Assembly: GCF_037126465.1 (NCBI RefSeq)
Contig: NC_088201.1
Span: 191,544,031-191,608,030 of the forward strand
DNA from: Ornithodoros turicata
Lineage: Eukaryota; Arthropoda; Arachnida; Ixodida; Argasidae
Reading direction: 5' to 3'
DNA length: 64,000 nt
Part shown: positions 21,334 through 33,967 of the stretch, piece by piece
Numbering within the stretch: the stretch's first letter is position 1
How the letters are laid out: each line of letters begins with the position of its first letter
Notes under the pieces: model-generated
Databases searched by the model: none
What the model saw: only the letters and a program-made list of their open reading frames with translations
Told to the model about the DNA's origin: nothing
Made by a program: the position numbers and the translations under genes

Positions 21334-21924
21334 AATGGGTAAATACTATGAACACGCAGAAAACACAGAAGGACAGACAGCAAATGAACAGGACAATAAA
21401 GTGAAAAAAAACGCGTAACTTAGCCACAAATTGGTCACTCCAGGACGAACCGAAACCACGGACGCCGATCAGCTGCTGCGCAATACGCGGAGGTGTACAG
21501 GCGGACTACGTTCGGGCGCTGCGAGCGGGCGCTGCGAGTGGACGGCGCCATCTTCCGGAATCAGTGGTAAACGCCTGGGATGCATGCCTGTACTCACTTT
21601 TAATTCTTTTTCGGAAAAACAGAATGCTAAACACACACAAAAAACGCGTAATTTGAATCCTGAAACATGTCCCCGGTTAACCTCAGAAGCGGATTGTTTT
21701 TATTTGCTTTCATTTATTTATTTTGAAGCTGGTAGCGACAAAATTCGTTTCTTTTTCTTTTAAAAAAACATTACAACGCTAGAGAGATATTTCAGTTCCC
21801 AGAGTTAAGAGATCTTGACGTCACCTTTCCAATGAAAGTTTCCGCATTCCGATCTGTCTCGTAGTTCAGCCACAAAACCTATGCAAAGTTCACATAGAAA
21901 ACAGGGGGTGGTATGTCCTCTTAA
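21334..21924 (-). other. Upstream region and right terminus of the transposase element
   Basis: About 590 bp between the transposase start codon and the terminus, whose sequence is GGTATGTCCTC followed by TTAA (21,921-21,924). It probably holds the promoter, but no clear TATA box or initiator was identified. Confidence 0.45.
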
Positions 21925-21984
21925 TCAGCTTCGCAGCAACAATTGAGAGTAAGTCATCTGGTACCACATGAAAGAGACTGGGAT

Positions 21985-22075
21985 GATTGCGATCGGCCGA
22001 TCGCGTCAATTGGTACGCCGTAATGGGCGCAGTAACTGCCGCGATTAACTGTAGAAGGTCCTGTACCCGCTAAAT
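21985..22075 (+). repeat. Dispersed repeat, copy 2
   Basis: Related to 1,285-1,395 in the same orientation, with GCGATCGGCCGATCGCGTC and GCGATTAACTGTAGA. It lies just beyond the TTAA at 21,924. Confidence 0.5.
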
Positions 22076-22079
22076 AAAA

Positions 22080-23050
22080 TACAGATCCCCTTACTACCGT
22101 GCCCTATGCACAAAAACGGCGCTAGAATCCCCGGTTGATGGTCTGAAGATAGGAGACTCGCGACAATACATACGTGCCACTCGAAGTGATCGGCAGCAGC
22201 TTTCCGCATAAAATAAAGCCGAACAAAAAACGATTATTCCGTTATAGTTGCTGCAACGTAGCAGGAAGCCATCGCAACAAATCATTTTGTCGTAGGATGT
22301 TTGGAAAAGCGCAAAAACAACACTGCATCTGGCGTTCCCATGACTGGCCCGAGCGGGCGATTCTACCAGTGCCACCACCCGGCTCCCGTTGTCCCTAGGC
22401 CAACTTTTTGACGGAGCTGCATGACCAGAAAGTTATCACGGGACCGTGCTAGTATTCAGGCACCCTAAATCTATGGCTTCGGCGCCATAGACGACTTGAT
22501 CAATCATGAATGATTGATTACGTAACGCCACCGCGCAAAGCATGCGGGTGGGTTCTATCCGCTTTATCAGTCTATCAGCCGTATGGAACCTCACGTATAT
22601 GGAACATCAACCGTGATTTGTGACCCACTAATTTCTGTGAAGAGAGCCACATATGGCCAAAACCTAGTGGATAACACAACATTAAATCGGTGGATAATTA
22701 CGATTCAGTCTAACTCATGTTACGATTCATGATCGTAAGCTGCAACATCAGATCTAGTCTGTTTGTTTGCAAGGAAAAAAACAGGCCGAATTGAACTCGT
22801 CTCCAGGCTTGTTCTGCTACTCCTAACATAACTTCTCACCCCACCCCCCACGCCTCACCCCAAATTAATTCTCATATGCTCTACTCGCAAGTTCTGCATT
22901 ATGAATAAAATTTTAATTTCCTTGTCGCTTTCACACTGCGGCTATATTGACATCATGGATAACGGCTTTTCCGGACGAAGCATTGCGTTCCCAATCTGTT
23001 TATCAAGATCGGGAACTGTATGTGATTCATCTGCCATCAAATATACGCAT
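22080..23050. other. No recognised feature
   Basis: Neither exon-like frames with splice sites nor terminal repeats were found here. Short palindromes such as AATCATGAATGATTGATT (about 22,503) are the only visible structure. Confidence 0.45.
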
Positions 23051-23052
23051 TA

Positions 23053-24307
23053 GGGCCAGTTGTCACTTGGCGACGCCCGACGCGGCGTCGTGAGCGGGCG
23101 GCGGAAGTAGAGGTGCATTTCCCCCGCACCGTCAGCTCGCACGATTTTCATGTTCCCATCACAGTGCCATTCCGTTGTCCAAAGCAGACGAAAAATCAGG
23201 GGGCGTGGCCTTCCTGTGTCACCTAATTGGTCGCCAGCTGTCGTTCTCGGCAGCTCTCGCCGACGTCGTGAAAGAAGGTCGGCATGGCAGTTTTTTGGCT
23301 CGACGTCTCTCCTCTCCCGACTCCGGAAATGCGCGTCTCTTTCCGCCATAGAGTTAATATAGGAAGACTCTAGAGAACGTACTTCGCGCGCCGTCAATGG
23401 GATTCTCCTATTCCCGAGCGTGACCGCCCAGGCGCAGCCATCCGTTGGTCATGGGCAGTGTTAGCGGACGAATTTCAGCCCCCTAACTACAGCGGAGCTC
23501 CCCCGTTTGTTGCCAACACTATGCCGTCACGTGGGATGACAAACTGTGGAACGAGCCGATGGAGGCAACGGCGTCCACCGTAGGAAGCGAGGCGGTGGGG
23601 CCCGCCGTGTAATTGCGTTGAGAACGCACGAATCTTCGGGATACGTACAGAATTGAGTAGTGCTATCGCAATCACAAGGTAAACGTTGCCATATCAAACG
23701 TGAATCATATCTTATCTATGAGATTACCTGCAACACCGCCAACCCTTTGCTTTCCACCGACACGGATGAAGATGTTTACCGCCTATGACGTGTTGAAGTG
23801 GCGTTTGTATGCTTTGCGAGCGAATCGTCACCCATCGTAACAAATGTAGGCATGTATTTCCGAAGGCAACAGAATTCCAAAGATGAATACACACAGTAAA
23901 CCGCCATTTTCATGCTGCTCTGCAAACCAACGGGAACCGGAAATGGCAAAACCGAAACCACCCGCCAGTCCACGCTCTGGTCTGTCGAGTTTCGTGATAA
24001 TAAAGTGGTGAATGAACGGCAGCACACAAGCAAGTGATGTAGTTGGAAAATATCCCCTGCTTATTTGCTTAACGAATACATATGAGATACGCCCATAGTA
24101 CGCGGAATTTAGATAGCAAGTGATGAATTTTGGAAAAGGAGCACGTCAAATTTAGCGGGATGAAGCAGCCAACGGAAGGCAACACCTTCCATGACCAACG
24201 GATGGCAGCTCCCGTATGGTCACGCTCTTTTGAGCGAGTCCGACCCCCCTGATTTCCGCCGCCCGCTCACGACGCCGCGTCGGGCGCGGCCAAGTGGGAA
24301 CTGGCCC
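23053..24307. mobile_element. Harbinger-like non-autonomous element
   Basis: The ends GGGCCAGTTGTCACTTGG and the complement of GGGCCAGTTCCCACTTGG form inverted repeats that continue through a CGCCCGACGCGGCGTCGTGA block. A second inner pair (about 23,416-23,470 and 24,170-24,230, containing GCCATCCGTTGGTCATGG) shows that the arms are long but interrupted. Flanks are TTA on the left and TAA on the right, compatible with the 3-bp TWA target of PIF/Harbinger elements with one change, or a TA duplication. No transposase is encoded. Confidence 0.6.
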
Positions 24308-24309
24308 TA

Positions 24310-25170
24310 AGGAAGAGATATGCTCAGACGAACACCGCCCCCGCATGACGTTCAGTCTTGATCAAGGCTACAAACACCTTTTGTTATCAAGTAACTCCCT
24401 TGTACATTTCTGTGTGCGATCCTTTACATTATCGCGTGAGTGCACTAATAAATCGTAACCGATATTGCGTGTGTTTTCGTTTCTTGATTTTGTGATCGTG
24501 AAAGTGCGATCAGTCATAATCACTCATGTGAGATCCGTCTGGCGGCGGCGTTGTCTACGATCAGCAGCTTTTATCAACTCGATTCGTTTCATAATATTAA
24601 GCTGCTCAAAATATTGTGATCATGAATACGATATGCAGGGCGCGATATCGACGTTCGCCTGAGTTCACAGTGAGAGTGAGGTCGATACGCCTTATCAGAT
24701 TATTGTGATCGTGAGTTATCTTGAGCCAAAATGCCGACCTCAGTCTTATAGCTGGCAGTGGCGATTATAACTGAGGTAGCGCTGCACATACTGTCCGTAT
24801 CTTACAGTGATGCTGAACGAAGAGATAGAAAGCAAGCTATAGGTTATAATTTATTCCTATAATAAGAATTATATGTCAGTTTGATAGATTTGACACGAAA
24901 AACAAATATCTGAATCGGGCAACAGCACACAGGTCGCTGCAGACTATGGAAGTTGAACTTGGAAGAAATAAAGAAGTCAAGTAAAATGAAACGGAATAAA
25001 GCAATATTAAAACATTTCAAAACTAGTTTTCATGCAGAGCTGCACTTCATCATGTGACAAATCACCGTTACACTGTTTGAAACCACAAGTTTTCACCGGA
25101 TGAACTGCAGACGGACCAGGAAAGCGTGTTATAATCTTTTGGGAGTGTTTTATTGGTACTTTGTCCGTTT
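24310..25170. other. No recognised feature
   Basis: The motif TGTGATCGTGA recurs irregularly at about 24,492, 24,616 and 24,704. Otherwise no gene or element border was seen. Confidence 0.4.
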
Positions 25171-25174
25171 TTAT

Positions 25175-26410
25175 TTATATTCAAATTCAAATTCGTTTAT
25201 TTACCATTGTACAATGAACGGAGCCACGGAAAAAAGCTGCATAAAGCAACTTGACGTGTCCATGGCCCCCGAAGTTGGTGGCGGTTGTGTCAAGAGGAAA
25301 ACAAGTATAGACTATACATACAAGGCAGTATAACAATTCCAATAAGAAACGAATAAAAATCTGTCCAATTAACAAACAATATCAATATCAATAATGAAAC
25401 AATCATATCAATATCAATCAACATATCACATCAATATCACAACAATCATATCAATATCAATCAATGAAACAATATCAATGGGCGTATCTATACATTTCTA
25501 TGCAATAAACCACTCACCACTATAAACCAACAAACACTGAAGCTGACATAATGAATAACAGCATAGCGGAAGATTACCATAATAAGCATTAAATTTCACT
25601 AAACAAGTTTATATTAAACACACTTTAGCTTTTAGCTGTTGAAAGGAAATTCGAAATAAATCAACATTAAGGGTGGCTAGCCTATTTAGAGCGCGAGGCA
25701 ACGTGTTACTTATACTATGCAGCCCGTATGAAGTACGAGGGGTTAGTACCTTCCAGTGTTCCGCGTACCTGCTGGGGTATGCGTCTATTTTAGGTAGAAG
25801 ACCAGCTAGCATGCACAAATTGTCAGCATTCTATAAAATTTCTTTCCTATAACACTGCAAAAGCCGCATGTTATATAAATCTGATATTCTAATTGTATTG
25901 TATTTCGGGAAGAGCTCACTTGTGTGGTCTGTATAGCTCACACTACATATGGCACGTACAGCCCTTTTTTGTAAACCAAGGATAGTGTCGACGTTATGTT
26001 AAGTGGTCGTGCCCCACACCAATCTACCATAACTCAAATACGAAAGAAACAGAGTATTATAGAGCAACAACTTAACTCCAACAGGTAGCAGATAACGGTA
26101 ACGACTTATAATTCCGGCAACCCGAGCCAGCTTAGTAGCCAGCGATGGTCGTCCCAGCTCAGCTGACTATTAAAAATAATGCCTAATACCTTGATATTTT
26201 GAACAAACTCAATCTTGTCAGGGCCTAAATTCAGGTTTTGTGGCACTACTACCCGTTTTTTTTTTTAAACATGATAGCCGTTGTTTTTGTGGCATTGACT
26301 TTCAACTGATTGACTAGCGACCAACACTGCAAATCAGCGAGTGCAGTATTTGCCTGTTCAACTACATCATCAACTCGGTGATTCGACATTCAGAATGCAC
26401 ATTCAACACG
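25175..26410 (-). mobile_element. 5'-truncated non-LTR retrotransposon (LINE), CR1/Jockey-type reverse transcriptase remnant
   Basis: The minus strand encodes, with several frameshifts and stops, the C-terminal part of a reverse transcriptase: DVVEQANTALADLQCWS, QLKVNATKT, LARVAGIISRYRYLLPVGVK, LLLYNTLFLSYLSYG, VWGTT and later YTDHTSELFPKYN. This is the typical region between the catalytic core and the end of LINE ORF2. The 3' end carries a short TTTGAA tandem tail (25,178-25,200 on the + strand as its complement), common for these elements. The catalytic core is missing because of 5' truncation. The exact clade cannot be fixed without alignment. Confidence 0.75.
25376..25480. repeat. Minisatellite rich in ATATCAATATCAATC
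   Basis: Irregular tandem copies of CAATATCAAT and CATATCAATATCAATCAA units inside the LINE 3' region. Confidence 0.7.
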
Positions 26411-26419
26411 TGGATTTTC

Positions 26420-27920
26420 GTCACATTCCTTTGTTTCGTCTGCTCTTCTAGCAATTGGAGTTATATATTATCATGAATTATAGGTTGGAGGAAAACCTAT
26501 CGCAGAAACTGAGGTGTTGTTTCTTACTCGATGGTTTGCGCTGTCCGTGGGCGTAACAAAAGCGTCGACTAAAAGCTGAACGGCATGGAGCAATTTTTCC
26601 CGCGCAAAAACGCGACTTGCGATAAACTCCGTCCCCAACGCGACCCGGTACTCCCGCATGCAACAAGAGAAAAACGACGTGCTCGGCGTGCTCCCAGTGT
26701 TCCATGAACACAGGGGCGTCAGTGTGCGCACCGATGTTACATCCGAAAATATAACGAGATGACCGCCAAAGTAACAAATACATACTTAAAGCAACCTTTG
26801 CAGGTGATAGCCAATGTGATACGTATTTTGGGGGTTGACTATTACGGTCTCGATACGATAAACTTGTTTCCGTACACGAAACGGCATGCCCAAATGAACT
26901 GTGTCGGATCAGACCTCTGGCTAGCATTTTTTATGGTCATCCGAACGAACCTCTCAAAACACTCCTTTTGGTATCATGAGGACAAATCAGAATCCCGGAA
27001 GAACAGGGAAGGTCATCGCTGGCCTGGCCGAGAACTGGCATGTTTTTCTCCATCTATGCGTCCATCAGCAATTGTCGGCATGCACTTCGGTCTACTCCAC
27101 CAGGCAAGATGGCTCTTCGAATCACGTGGTCGTTCTACTAGCTCTCATTGCAAAAGAGTCTTCCCAACTTCCGGAGACGTCGTGATGCCGAGCGTTTTTT
27201 TCTTTTTTTTTTATGTTCTCTTCTTCGTAGCGCATATACTGCGAAAATCTGGCGCGGGTCAAAACATTGTCACGCCGATGCATGCAACTCACGAACAAAA
27301 ACGTTTCGTGCAGATCTTGTTTGAGATAGTGGCATAATCGTGAGAGAATCGACATATGCTCTACACACACATATTCTTTGGGGAAAGTGCCGCTACACAC
27401 ACTGCACCTGCAGAATGTTTCATAACGTAAATCGTACATCGAGCGCTCACTTTCAACAACTTTACTGACATGAGACATGGAAGGTGCTTATAATCATTGC
27501 AACAGGAACTCACTTTCCCGTTCAGATAACAAAATACTTTCCGAGCTAACACACGTGTTGCCCGCTTTCTTTCTTCTTGTGTTTGTCCTGTTTTTAGCGC
27601 TTTTACGTTATGAAAGTGTGTCACCAACAAGCCCATAGGGATGTTTTAATGCAGAATGTTGTTTAGCGTCTTGCACGATTTGGACCTCAGGGAGTTTTTT
27701 TTTTATCTGTAAAACTGGAGAAGCGCTCAGCATCTAGTGCACCAGCAGGTGCACTCCACTCAAAGGGACAAAGGTTGGTAAGAAAGAATTCCCTGACGTC
27801 CAACTTGTGCAGGACGCCAGACAACATTCTGTGATTGACATTAATTCGCATTCTGTGTTTCATATTGATTTAAATTGTGTCACTGCTCCAATGAACACCT
27901 GTAATAGCTGATATAACTCT
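26420..27920. other. Unassigned DNA with a LINE-like scrap
   Basis: A stretch at about 27,560-27,610 (GCGCTAAAAACAGGACAAAC on the minus strand) looks like a fragment of a common retroelement sequence. The 192-codon + frame at 26,759-27,337 contains a poly-Phe run from a T tract and no motif, so I do not call it a gene. Confidence 0.35.
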
Positions 27921-27929
27921 GATACTCAC

Positions 27930-28556
27930 CATTTACCGTTTTCCTTGTACCCGAGCGAGAACTCTGTGGGGAACATTGTCCCATACGGACGAGCAACTTC
28001 ATACAAACAGGATTTTCGATCTTTGTACGTCGATTTCATGAGATAAAACTTCCCGCCGGTGGGTACAATGACGCTCTAAATTAGAGATCAAGGACAAAAG
28101 TGAGCGAAACACATCCCTTTACCAGGTCCAAGCAACACAGTAAGCAAAAACGTTATCACGTCAACGGTAATGTCTTCAAACTAGACGACAGCGCTCTAAC
28201 TAGAGAATAATATCTTTCCAAGGGCTCAGCAACTATGCTAACCTAGAAACTGTGACATGCATTAGCATACATCCTGGGCTCTACTCACATGGACAAAGTC
28301 TTGCGTTTAGTTCGCATAGATCAGATTGCTCCTGTTTGTATGCCTGCAATGAACCTAAACGCAGACGAGATCAGGTTCCCGTTGCCCAGATATTATCGCC
28401 TTTGAGTCAGAAAGCAGTTTAGCTAGTAGTGAGTGACACTACCGTTTGTAGGAATTTGTAAAAAGCTATGTTGTCTCCAAAGCTTTCAAGATGTAGTAAA
28501 GTATCTTCGAATGAGTCTTTAAGCTGAGCACAAGTCATGCCGCGAAGTCCGAGCTT
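27930..28556 (-). CDS. Exon-like segments of an unrecognised, possibly secreted, minus-strand gene
   Basis: Three candidate exons on the minus strand. Exon A 28556-28443 (114 bp, phase 0; MTCAQLKDSFEDTLLHLESF region). Exon B 28343-28289 (acceptor TTCATTGCAG, donor GTGAGTAG; AYKQEQSDLCELNARLC). Exon C 28075-27930 (acceptor AATTTAG, donor GTGAGT; KFYLMKSTYKDRKSC, then EFSLGYKENGKW). A and B join in phase. B ends in phase 1 while C needs phase 0, so an exon is missing or the gene is damaged. The Cys spacing and the FYLMKSTY...C pattern loosely recall tick salivary lipocalins (inference). No signal peptide exon was found. Confidence 0.35.
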
Positions 28557-28559
28557 CTA

Positions 28560-31160
28560 CCGACAGTCATCAATAATAATAACCTTCTCTGAAGAACAGT
28601 CGCTTTTCGCAATATACGTTCTCTGCCTGAGGCTCTGCCCGTGAATAAGCAGCGTAAGATAAATTATCCAGTATTGGTCGACCGTCGGTCCATCGTCCAT
28701 AATGGTCCGGCGTTGTGGTGTCTTTTGTCTCTCGTCCGTGTTTTACCGCTGGTTCTTTACCTTCCATGTACCAACAAGACCAACTACGCACCATTCTCTG
28801 AAAAATTATCCGCTTTTGGCGTCCGCGCTTTGTGCAAAAAGTCGGATGTGTTCTCGCGCAAGTAGGATGATCCCAGCAGCTGTAGCGCGCGTGAGAGGAC
28901 TTCATTCTGTGCACACTCTAGAAAGTCCTTCCCTTCTTCAAGGAGCACGCAAGTGAATGGGCACGTTAAGTAGCAGCTCCAGAGTACTGGGAGTGCGGTC
29001 CTTCTTTACTATACGGCGTCACTCGTTCTCCGCGAGGTGGCCCTCTTAATTAACTCTAACACTCCAGCTTGCATGTCGAAGCGGCCATGGAGGAAGGAAA
29101 CACAGGAGCGGCCCTTCCAACTTTTTTTTTTCCATTGGGACGAGCGTGCCAGCCTTGGCATTGCATTCTGGGATACTCTTGTCCACCACGTGACCGTTCA
29201 CGTGACCCCAAGAGCATGCGCACGCCAGCTGCCAAAGCAGACGACGGGAGTCTTGGTTCTCTTGGAGTGGAGTCATGGTTTATTCTTGGTTTACTCTATC
29301 TATTACAAGACCAGTCACGGTCTGCAGGACAAGCACGGAGAACTAGCGAGATCATTCAGCGACGTTTGTGTGACGGCCTGGCCACGTTTTGTGTGTCTCT
29401 TGCTGAAGTGCTAATGAATGCCATTAATCAAACTTGTACAACGTTGGAAGAAATCAAATGAACCTGAAGCTGTAGCACAGCGCCAGCACGCAAACGAACG
29501 ATTCAAGATGTCCCTCACACACACTGGGGGCACTAAACAACCGATCAAGTACGAACGTACGAATGAAACGTTATTCCCGTGACAGAGCTGCTTTCCGTTG
29601 AACGACAGCCACAGCCGTGGTAAGAACACGTTAACACAACGTTGTTTCCGCAATGGTGCTCACATTTTAAACGTAGATGACTTTGGAAAGACATAAACGC
29701 GCGGAAAGCAGCGCGAGCAACAAAGCGTTGCTAAATCGATACCTTAGAGAGGATCACGTGGTGAAGAGGAAGTGATGACGGTTTTGACACGAGCGAGCGC
29801 CAGAGGGGTCCCAAGGAAATCTGTTCGAAACAGCCGCTGCTGTGCTTTCTTCCTCCATGGAGCGGCTATGTGCTGCTCCTGCTGCGTGACGTATGGAGTA
29901 AGCGGAGGCCAGAAAACCAATGAGCGGCCTTGGGGAGTTCGCTGCGCGCGTATCGCTCTCGTGGCTCTGAAAGACAGTTTAGTAGACGCACCGGAGTACG
30001 ACTGACAGAGTAGACTGAGCGCTTTGGTGGAGCCCCTAATTACCGCGACCAATGAATGATGCTGATATTACTTTATGACGTAGAGTGTCTGCCGCAACTA
30101 GCGGCACGCCTTGTTCGTAGCAGACGAATTTCCCTTGCGAAATTAAACCTCGCGGCTGCGCGCTACAGTGCTGTTACGTTATACGGAGAGTGTTTGGTTT
30201 GGACACACGGATAATGCTTGACAGTCAGGTTGTAGGGCAGTTCTGCGAAGGCAGCCTTGTACAGTAACGGTAAATGAGCTAGGGCACAGGCCTAGCTACA
30301 TAATCCAAACGATAAAAACCCGAGACAAGGAAGGAAAAGTCAAGGATGCCACGTTCGCTGATAGAGCTGAACATTTGATGACAGTACACGACTACATAGA
30401 CAATAATCTCTGGGTAGGTGGTAAGGCAGAAACGGACGGAAGAGTGACACAATTGGACAGTAACTTGAGTAGAGTATTTAAGTTACATATCATAAATACT
30501 TCTGCGAGCGACTTGGAACCTTGCAAATACTTTCAAAGGTCAGTATCTAACTAAAATACTTTTTGAATAACTCCTACTAATTTTCCAAGTTACCTTGAAG
30601 ATACGTACTTCTCTGTGCGTGACACGGAGCGAGTAGTAAAGGGGAACTTAGTAGTAGTAAGTTTCGTAGAGTAGAGAAGTTGGGAAGAGTAGAGAAGTAG
30701 TAAAGGGACAGCCTGAAGAGTGTTTTGCTCATGCGATAGTACCCGGTTTAGCTGTACTGTGCATGTCCTGACATGCCCAGGTCTGTCGCCATTATGATGC
30801 CCCTTAAACGTAGTCTTTGCTCTGTCTTAAGAATCTACGTGCTCAGGTGTCTTGCCTGCGCATGCTTTCCTTTATTGACACGTCTAGCACCCTCATTGTT
30901 CTAGCTTTGCAGCGTATTTACCTAGCCTTTGCTGTATTTTCCTGCCCGCGCCTATAAGTGTAGTAATTACTGTGTTTTCTGCACTTGCATGGACGCTATG
31001 AGAAGTGTGTTTTTGACGTTTGTTTAACCTACATGTCGGACGTTTTTCGTTATTGTTGAGCGTTGCAATTCTTCTGCGTGCATGGCCGTACATGCACCCC
31101 CCCCCCCCCGCTAGCATTTCGTGTGTGTGTGTGTTCCATGAAAGCATGATTGCCGCTATG
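28560..31160. other. No recognised gene; low-complexity patches
   Basis: 30,625-30,710 is rich in AGTAGTAAAG and AGAGTAGAGAAG. A poly-C run (31,098-31,109) and a GT run (31,120-31,134) lie near the end. Overlapping open frames of 70-130 codons lack motifs. Confidence 0.4.
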
Positions 31161-31163
31161 ATG

Positions 31164-31650
31164 CAGAGCCATTTATAGGGAGAGTTTGGCCATTCTCTAA
31201 TCTTTTGCCGCCTCATGGGTGGAGCCTATTTTGACGTCAGAGTCGTCGTTGCGCCGCCCTAACAGCATGAATCTAAGGAGTATCCACTTATCAGCCATCT
31301 GATGCGCGCCCATTTTGACGCTGTCCGCCAGCTGGTCGACAGCTTTGTTGTCTCAGTGAATGTAATCTACAGGAATAACCGGCTTCTGACCCACAGCCGC
31401 CTGTGATAAGAGGGGCCTTGTTGCCAAACTGAAAGAGTTCAAGGACGAAGGGCTTTCGAAGGACGATGTACGCACGTGTCATCCCTCCTTGCATCGTAAA
31501 CAACGATCAACGTCAATATGGCGTCGGCGACCGGTTGACGACGGGACAACAATAGAGCACGGCGGGGGAGGTCGCTCAGCCGTGACGTCGCATGACGCGC
31601 TTCAAGTTAGGCTCCTCCTATTGGCCAAACTCTCCCTATAAACGGCTCTG
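31164..31650. mobile_element. hAT-like MITE, 487 bp
   Basis: Ends CAGAGCCATTTATAGGGAG and the complement of CAGAGCCGTTTATAGGGAG continue as inverted repeats through AGTTTGGCC. The flanking 8-mers (CTATGATG and AGATGACG) match at five positions, consistent with an old 8-bp hAT duplication. The ends resemble those of the element at 57,052. No coding sequence. Confidence 0.6.
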
Positions 31651-31654
31651 AGAT

Positions 31655-33180
31655 GACGAGGATGCTGCCTGATGGTGGCGCCGATTCCGGGAAGGGAGTG
31701 CTGCTACTACTGGGTCATTAATGAGTTAAGTGTAGGATAATAATTACACGAATCATTAAATGAGTTTCGAAACTGCATTCTCGTGTACGTGCATTTTACG
31801 TGTATTTCAAATGTCACTTCCAACTATATAATTGGAGTATTTGGAGATGCATAATGGTGTGCTATTAATGGATTAATAGGCAACTGCAATAGTCGTCCGG
31901 AGACGTTTTAGAATGCGTGAGAACAGAAAAAATCCGAATTTTTTTCATTGGAATTTTTCTGAAATTCCCAATTAATTTTACCGAATATAAATTCAGCACG
32001 CCCAATTGCTGCCACGATATAATTGGCCGCCTACTACTACTGCTTCATTATTAGTAAGCTCGCGAGGAATGCACCTTTGGCCAATACGTCAATTGACCTA
32101 AATCTAGGGGCGGCTTGGGGGACAGGAAGAAAGGAAAAGTAACCCGATTACACCCGATTGCATCAATAACATTCATTTCGAACCGAATTTATGATTTTAA
32201 AAGAGGCCATACACATGCTAGGCGCAACGATGGAATAAAAACGGCGTTCCGTTTAACTTTCACTGAATTGTGGTAGTTGTTGTTAACGGGGTAATACCGA
32301 CACATTAGTGATGCGTGAATGAACAAGACGCGTCGAAACTGCAGAGAAAACTAGCCATTGATTTCCACATGCAAATAACTGAAGTCATTTGAGACCTGAT
32401 CTTGTTTTTGCTGACAAGTAGAGATGGGACGAATCCAGAATTTTAGAAGTCGAGTCCGAATCCAAGGAAGGCTCTGCGTATCCATGAATCGTTCGAATAC
32501 TTTCTTAAAACATAGTTTTGAAACTCTTTTTTTTTTTAACGGATCCCTGGAAAGCCAGGGAAAAAGCACTTCTACTGCAAAGTGTTTTGAAGCAGAATTG
32601 GATATCTTTGTTTAATGAAAAACAAATTACAAAACAGTCCACTTTCAAGAGAAAATGCACCCATATAGTTGTTCCTAGGTGTAAATTATTTAACATGTTG
32701 TTCATCGACTACAGGAACTACATAAACTCTCGATTCTGAATTCTTTCCAGGAAACTAAGAAACGATCAAAAGCAAAGCCGTGTTACTTTTAAGCCTGCAA
32801 TGTCGGAGCTTTACGCTGTGATTTTGGAGCTCGAGCTTGGTGCGATTTTGGCCCGCCGGCCAATCAGGGTTTCGGCGGAGACTGGGGGCACCGAATTTAA
32901 AAATAAACAGACAAACGTGGTTACTGGATTTGAAAGATTCGATTCGCTGTTTTCAGCACTGGGATTCTGATTCGCGTATTCCGTTCGCCCATCCCAATTG
33001 AAAAGCCACTAAGATCGCAGGAACGCCAGACAGCTCGCCGACTTACTTTCTTGGCGTCGAAAGGGGCCCATCTTACAACCAGCAGCACGAGCTGTTGCCA
33101 CAAAACAGCAGCCAATGAGGAAAACTGCAAGTTGAGGCATCTGGTGCGTTCTTGTTGGTCGATGATTGTAGAACCTGGGG
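31655..33180. other. Unassigned DNA, possible second hAT-type pair
   Basis: GAGATGGGACGAATCC at about 32,422 and the inverted GGATGGGCGAACGGAATA at about 33,000 could be the ends of a decayed hAT-type element. No matching 8-bp duplication was found, so no element is called. Confidence 0.3.
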
Positions 33181-33188
33181 CCTCACTA

Positions 33189-33426
33189 CACTCTTAGAAA
33201 TGAACTTCACCACCATGCACGCTCCTAGCCAACCATCACCCCGAATGACAACGTTCTCGCCCCAGATTTGTTGAAAACGGGAGGAGGAGCCTATTTTGTG
33301 CCGTGCATAATGGCCACAAAATAGGCTCCTCCTCCCGTTTTCAACAAATCAGGGGTAAGAACGTTGTCATTCGGGGTGATGGTTGGCTAGGAGCGTGCTA
33401 TGTGGTGAAGTTCATTTTTAAGAGTG
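33189..33426. mobile_element. Tc1/mariner-like palindromic MITE, 238 bp
   Basis: Two arms of about 112 bp, almost perfectly complementary around a 14-bp centre. Ends CACTCTTA and TAAGAGTG, flanked by TA on both sides (33,187-33,188 and 33,427-33,428), fit a TA-targeting MITE. The transcript would be one long hairpin. One arm is related to a segment inside both Polinton-like inverted repeats. Confidence 0.75.
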
Positions 33427-33967
33427 TAGTAATACTGACTGCACCGATAAACAAAGCCTTATTTACCGTGTCATGACAATGGGTTCCCACCTCAGTTGGT
33501 ATTAAGCGAAAATAGTTAATCTCATAAGGCGTTCGATTACGCTGTCGGACCAAAAAGAAAATTACATGACGCTGTGGGAAACGATTATGGTAAACGAAAC
33601 TCCAGACGGGTTCATTTGGTTTCCTACTTTGCCGCCTATCAACAGATGGCTCACGTCTGAGAAATAGTTTTCGTCTAGACAGTCAGCATTGTGACGATTG
33701 TGATGATACCCATGTCAGACGGCGCATTAAATGTCCGTTAAGAAACTGACATTTCGTAAGTGTCTAACTGCCGTTTCCAACGTTTGTTTGAACGTTTGCT
33801 TTGACAACTTGTTAGAACAGGAGTATAACGATGAATTACCGGTTAGGTTGACTATCCCCGCACGTAGCCCATGTCGCGGTGGTTCACTAACCCACCAGGT
33901 TGTTCGCAAAATTTCGGCAGGAATATAGCAGTCAACCAAGTCTGCTACCTTGGCCTAAGTAATTTAA

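Larger units (their letters stand above)
1612..21924. mobile_element. Possible large TTAA-flanked DNA transposon carrying an SGNH gene and a transposase-YqaJ gene
   Basis: The sequence TTAAGAGGACATATCAC at 1612 and the reverse complement of TTAAGAGGACATACCAC ending at 21924 face each other as short terminal inverted repeats, with TTAA on both outer edges. TTAA duplications are known for piggyBac and Kolobok elements. Between them lie the transposase-YqaJ gene, the SGNH gene and the nested Polinton-like element. Without the nested DNA the element would be about 9.2 kb. One mismatch in 17 bases is unlikely by chance at facing ends. However, the two ends could also belong to separate copies of one family, so this is an inference. 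Confidence 0.4.

Noticed and set aside
26759..27337. 192-codon ORF
   Set aside because: Contains a poly-Phe run from a T tract and no recognisable domain or splice context.
32421..33003. hAT-type element with GGGACGAATCC/GGATGGGCGAA ends
   Set aside because: Ends match poorly and no 8-bp duplication is visible.
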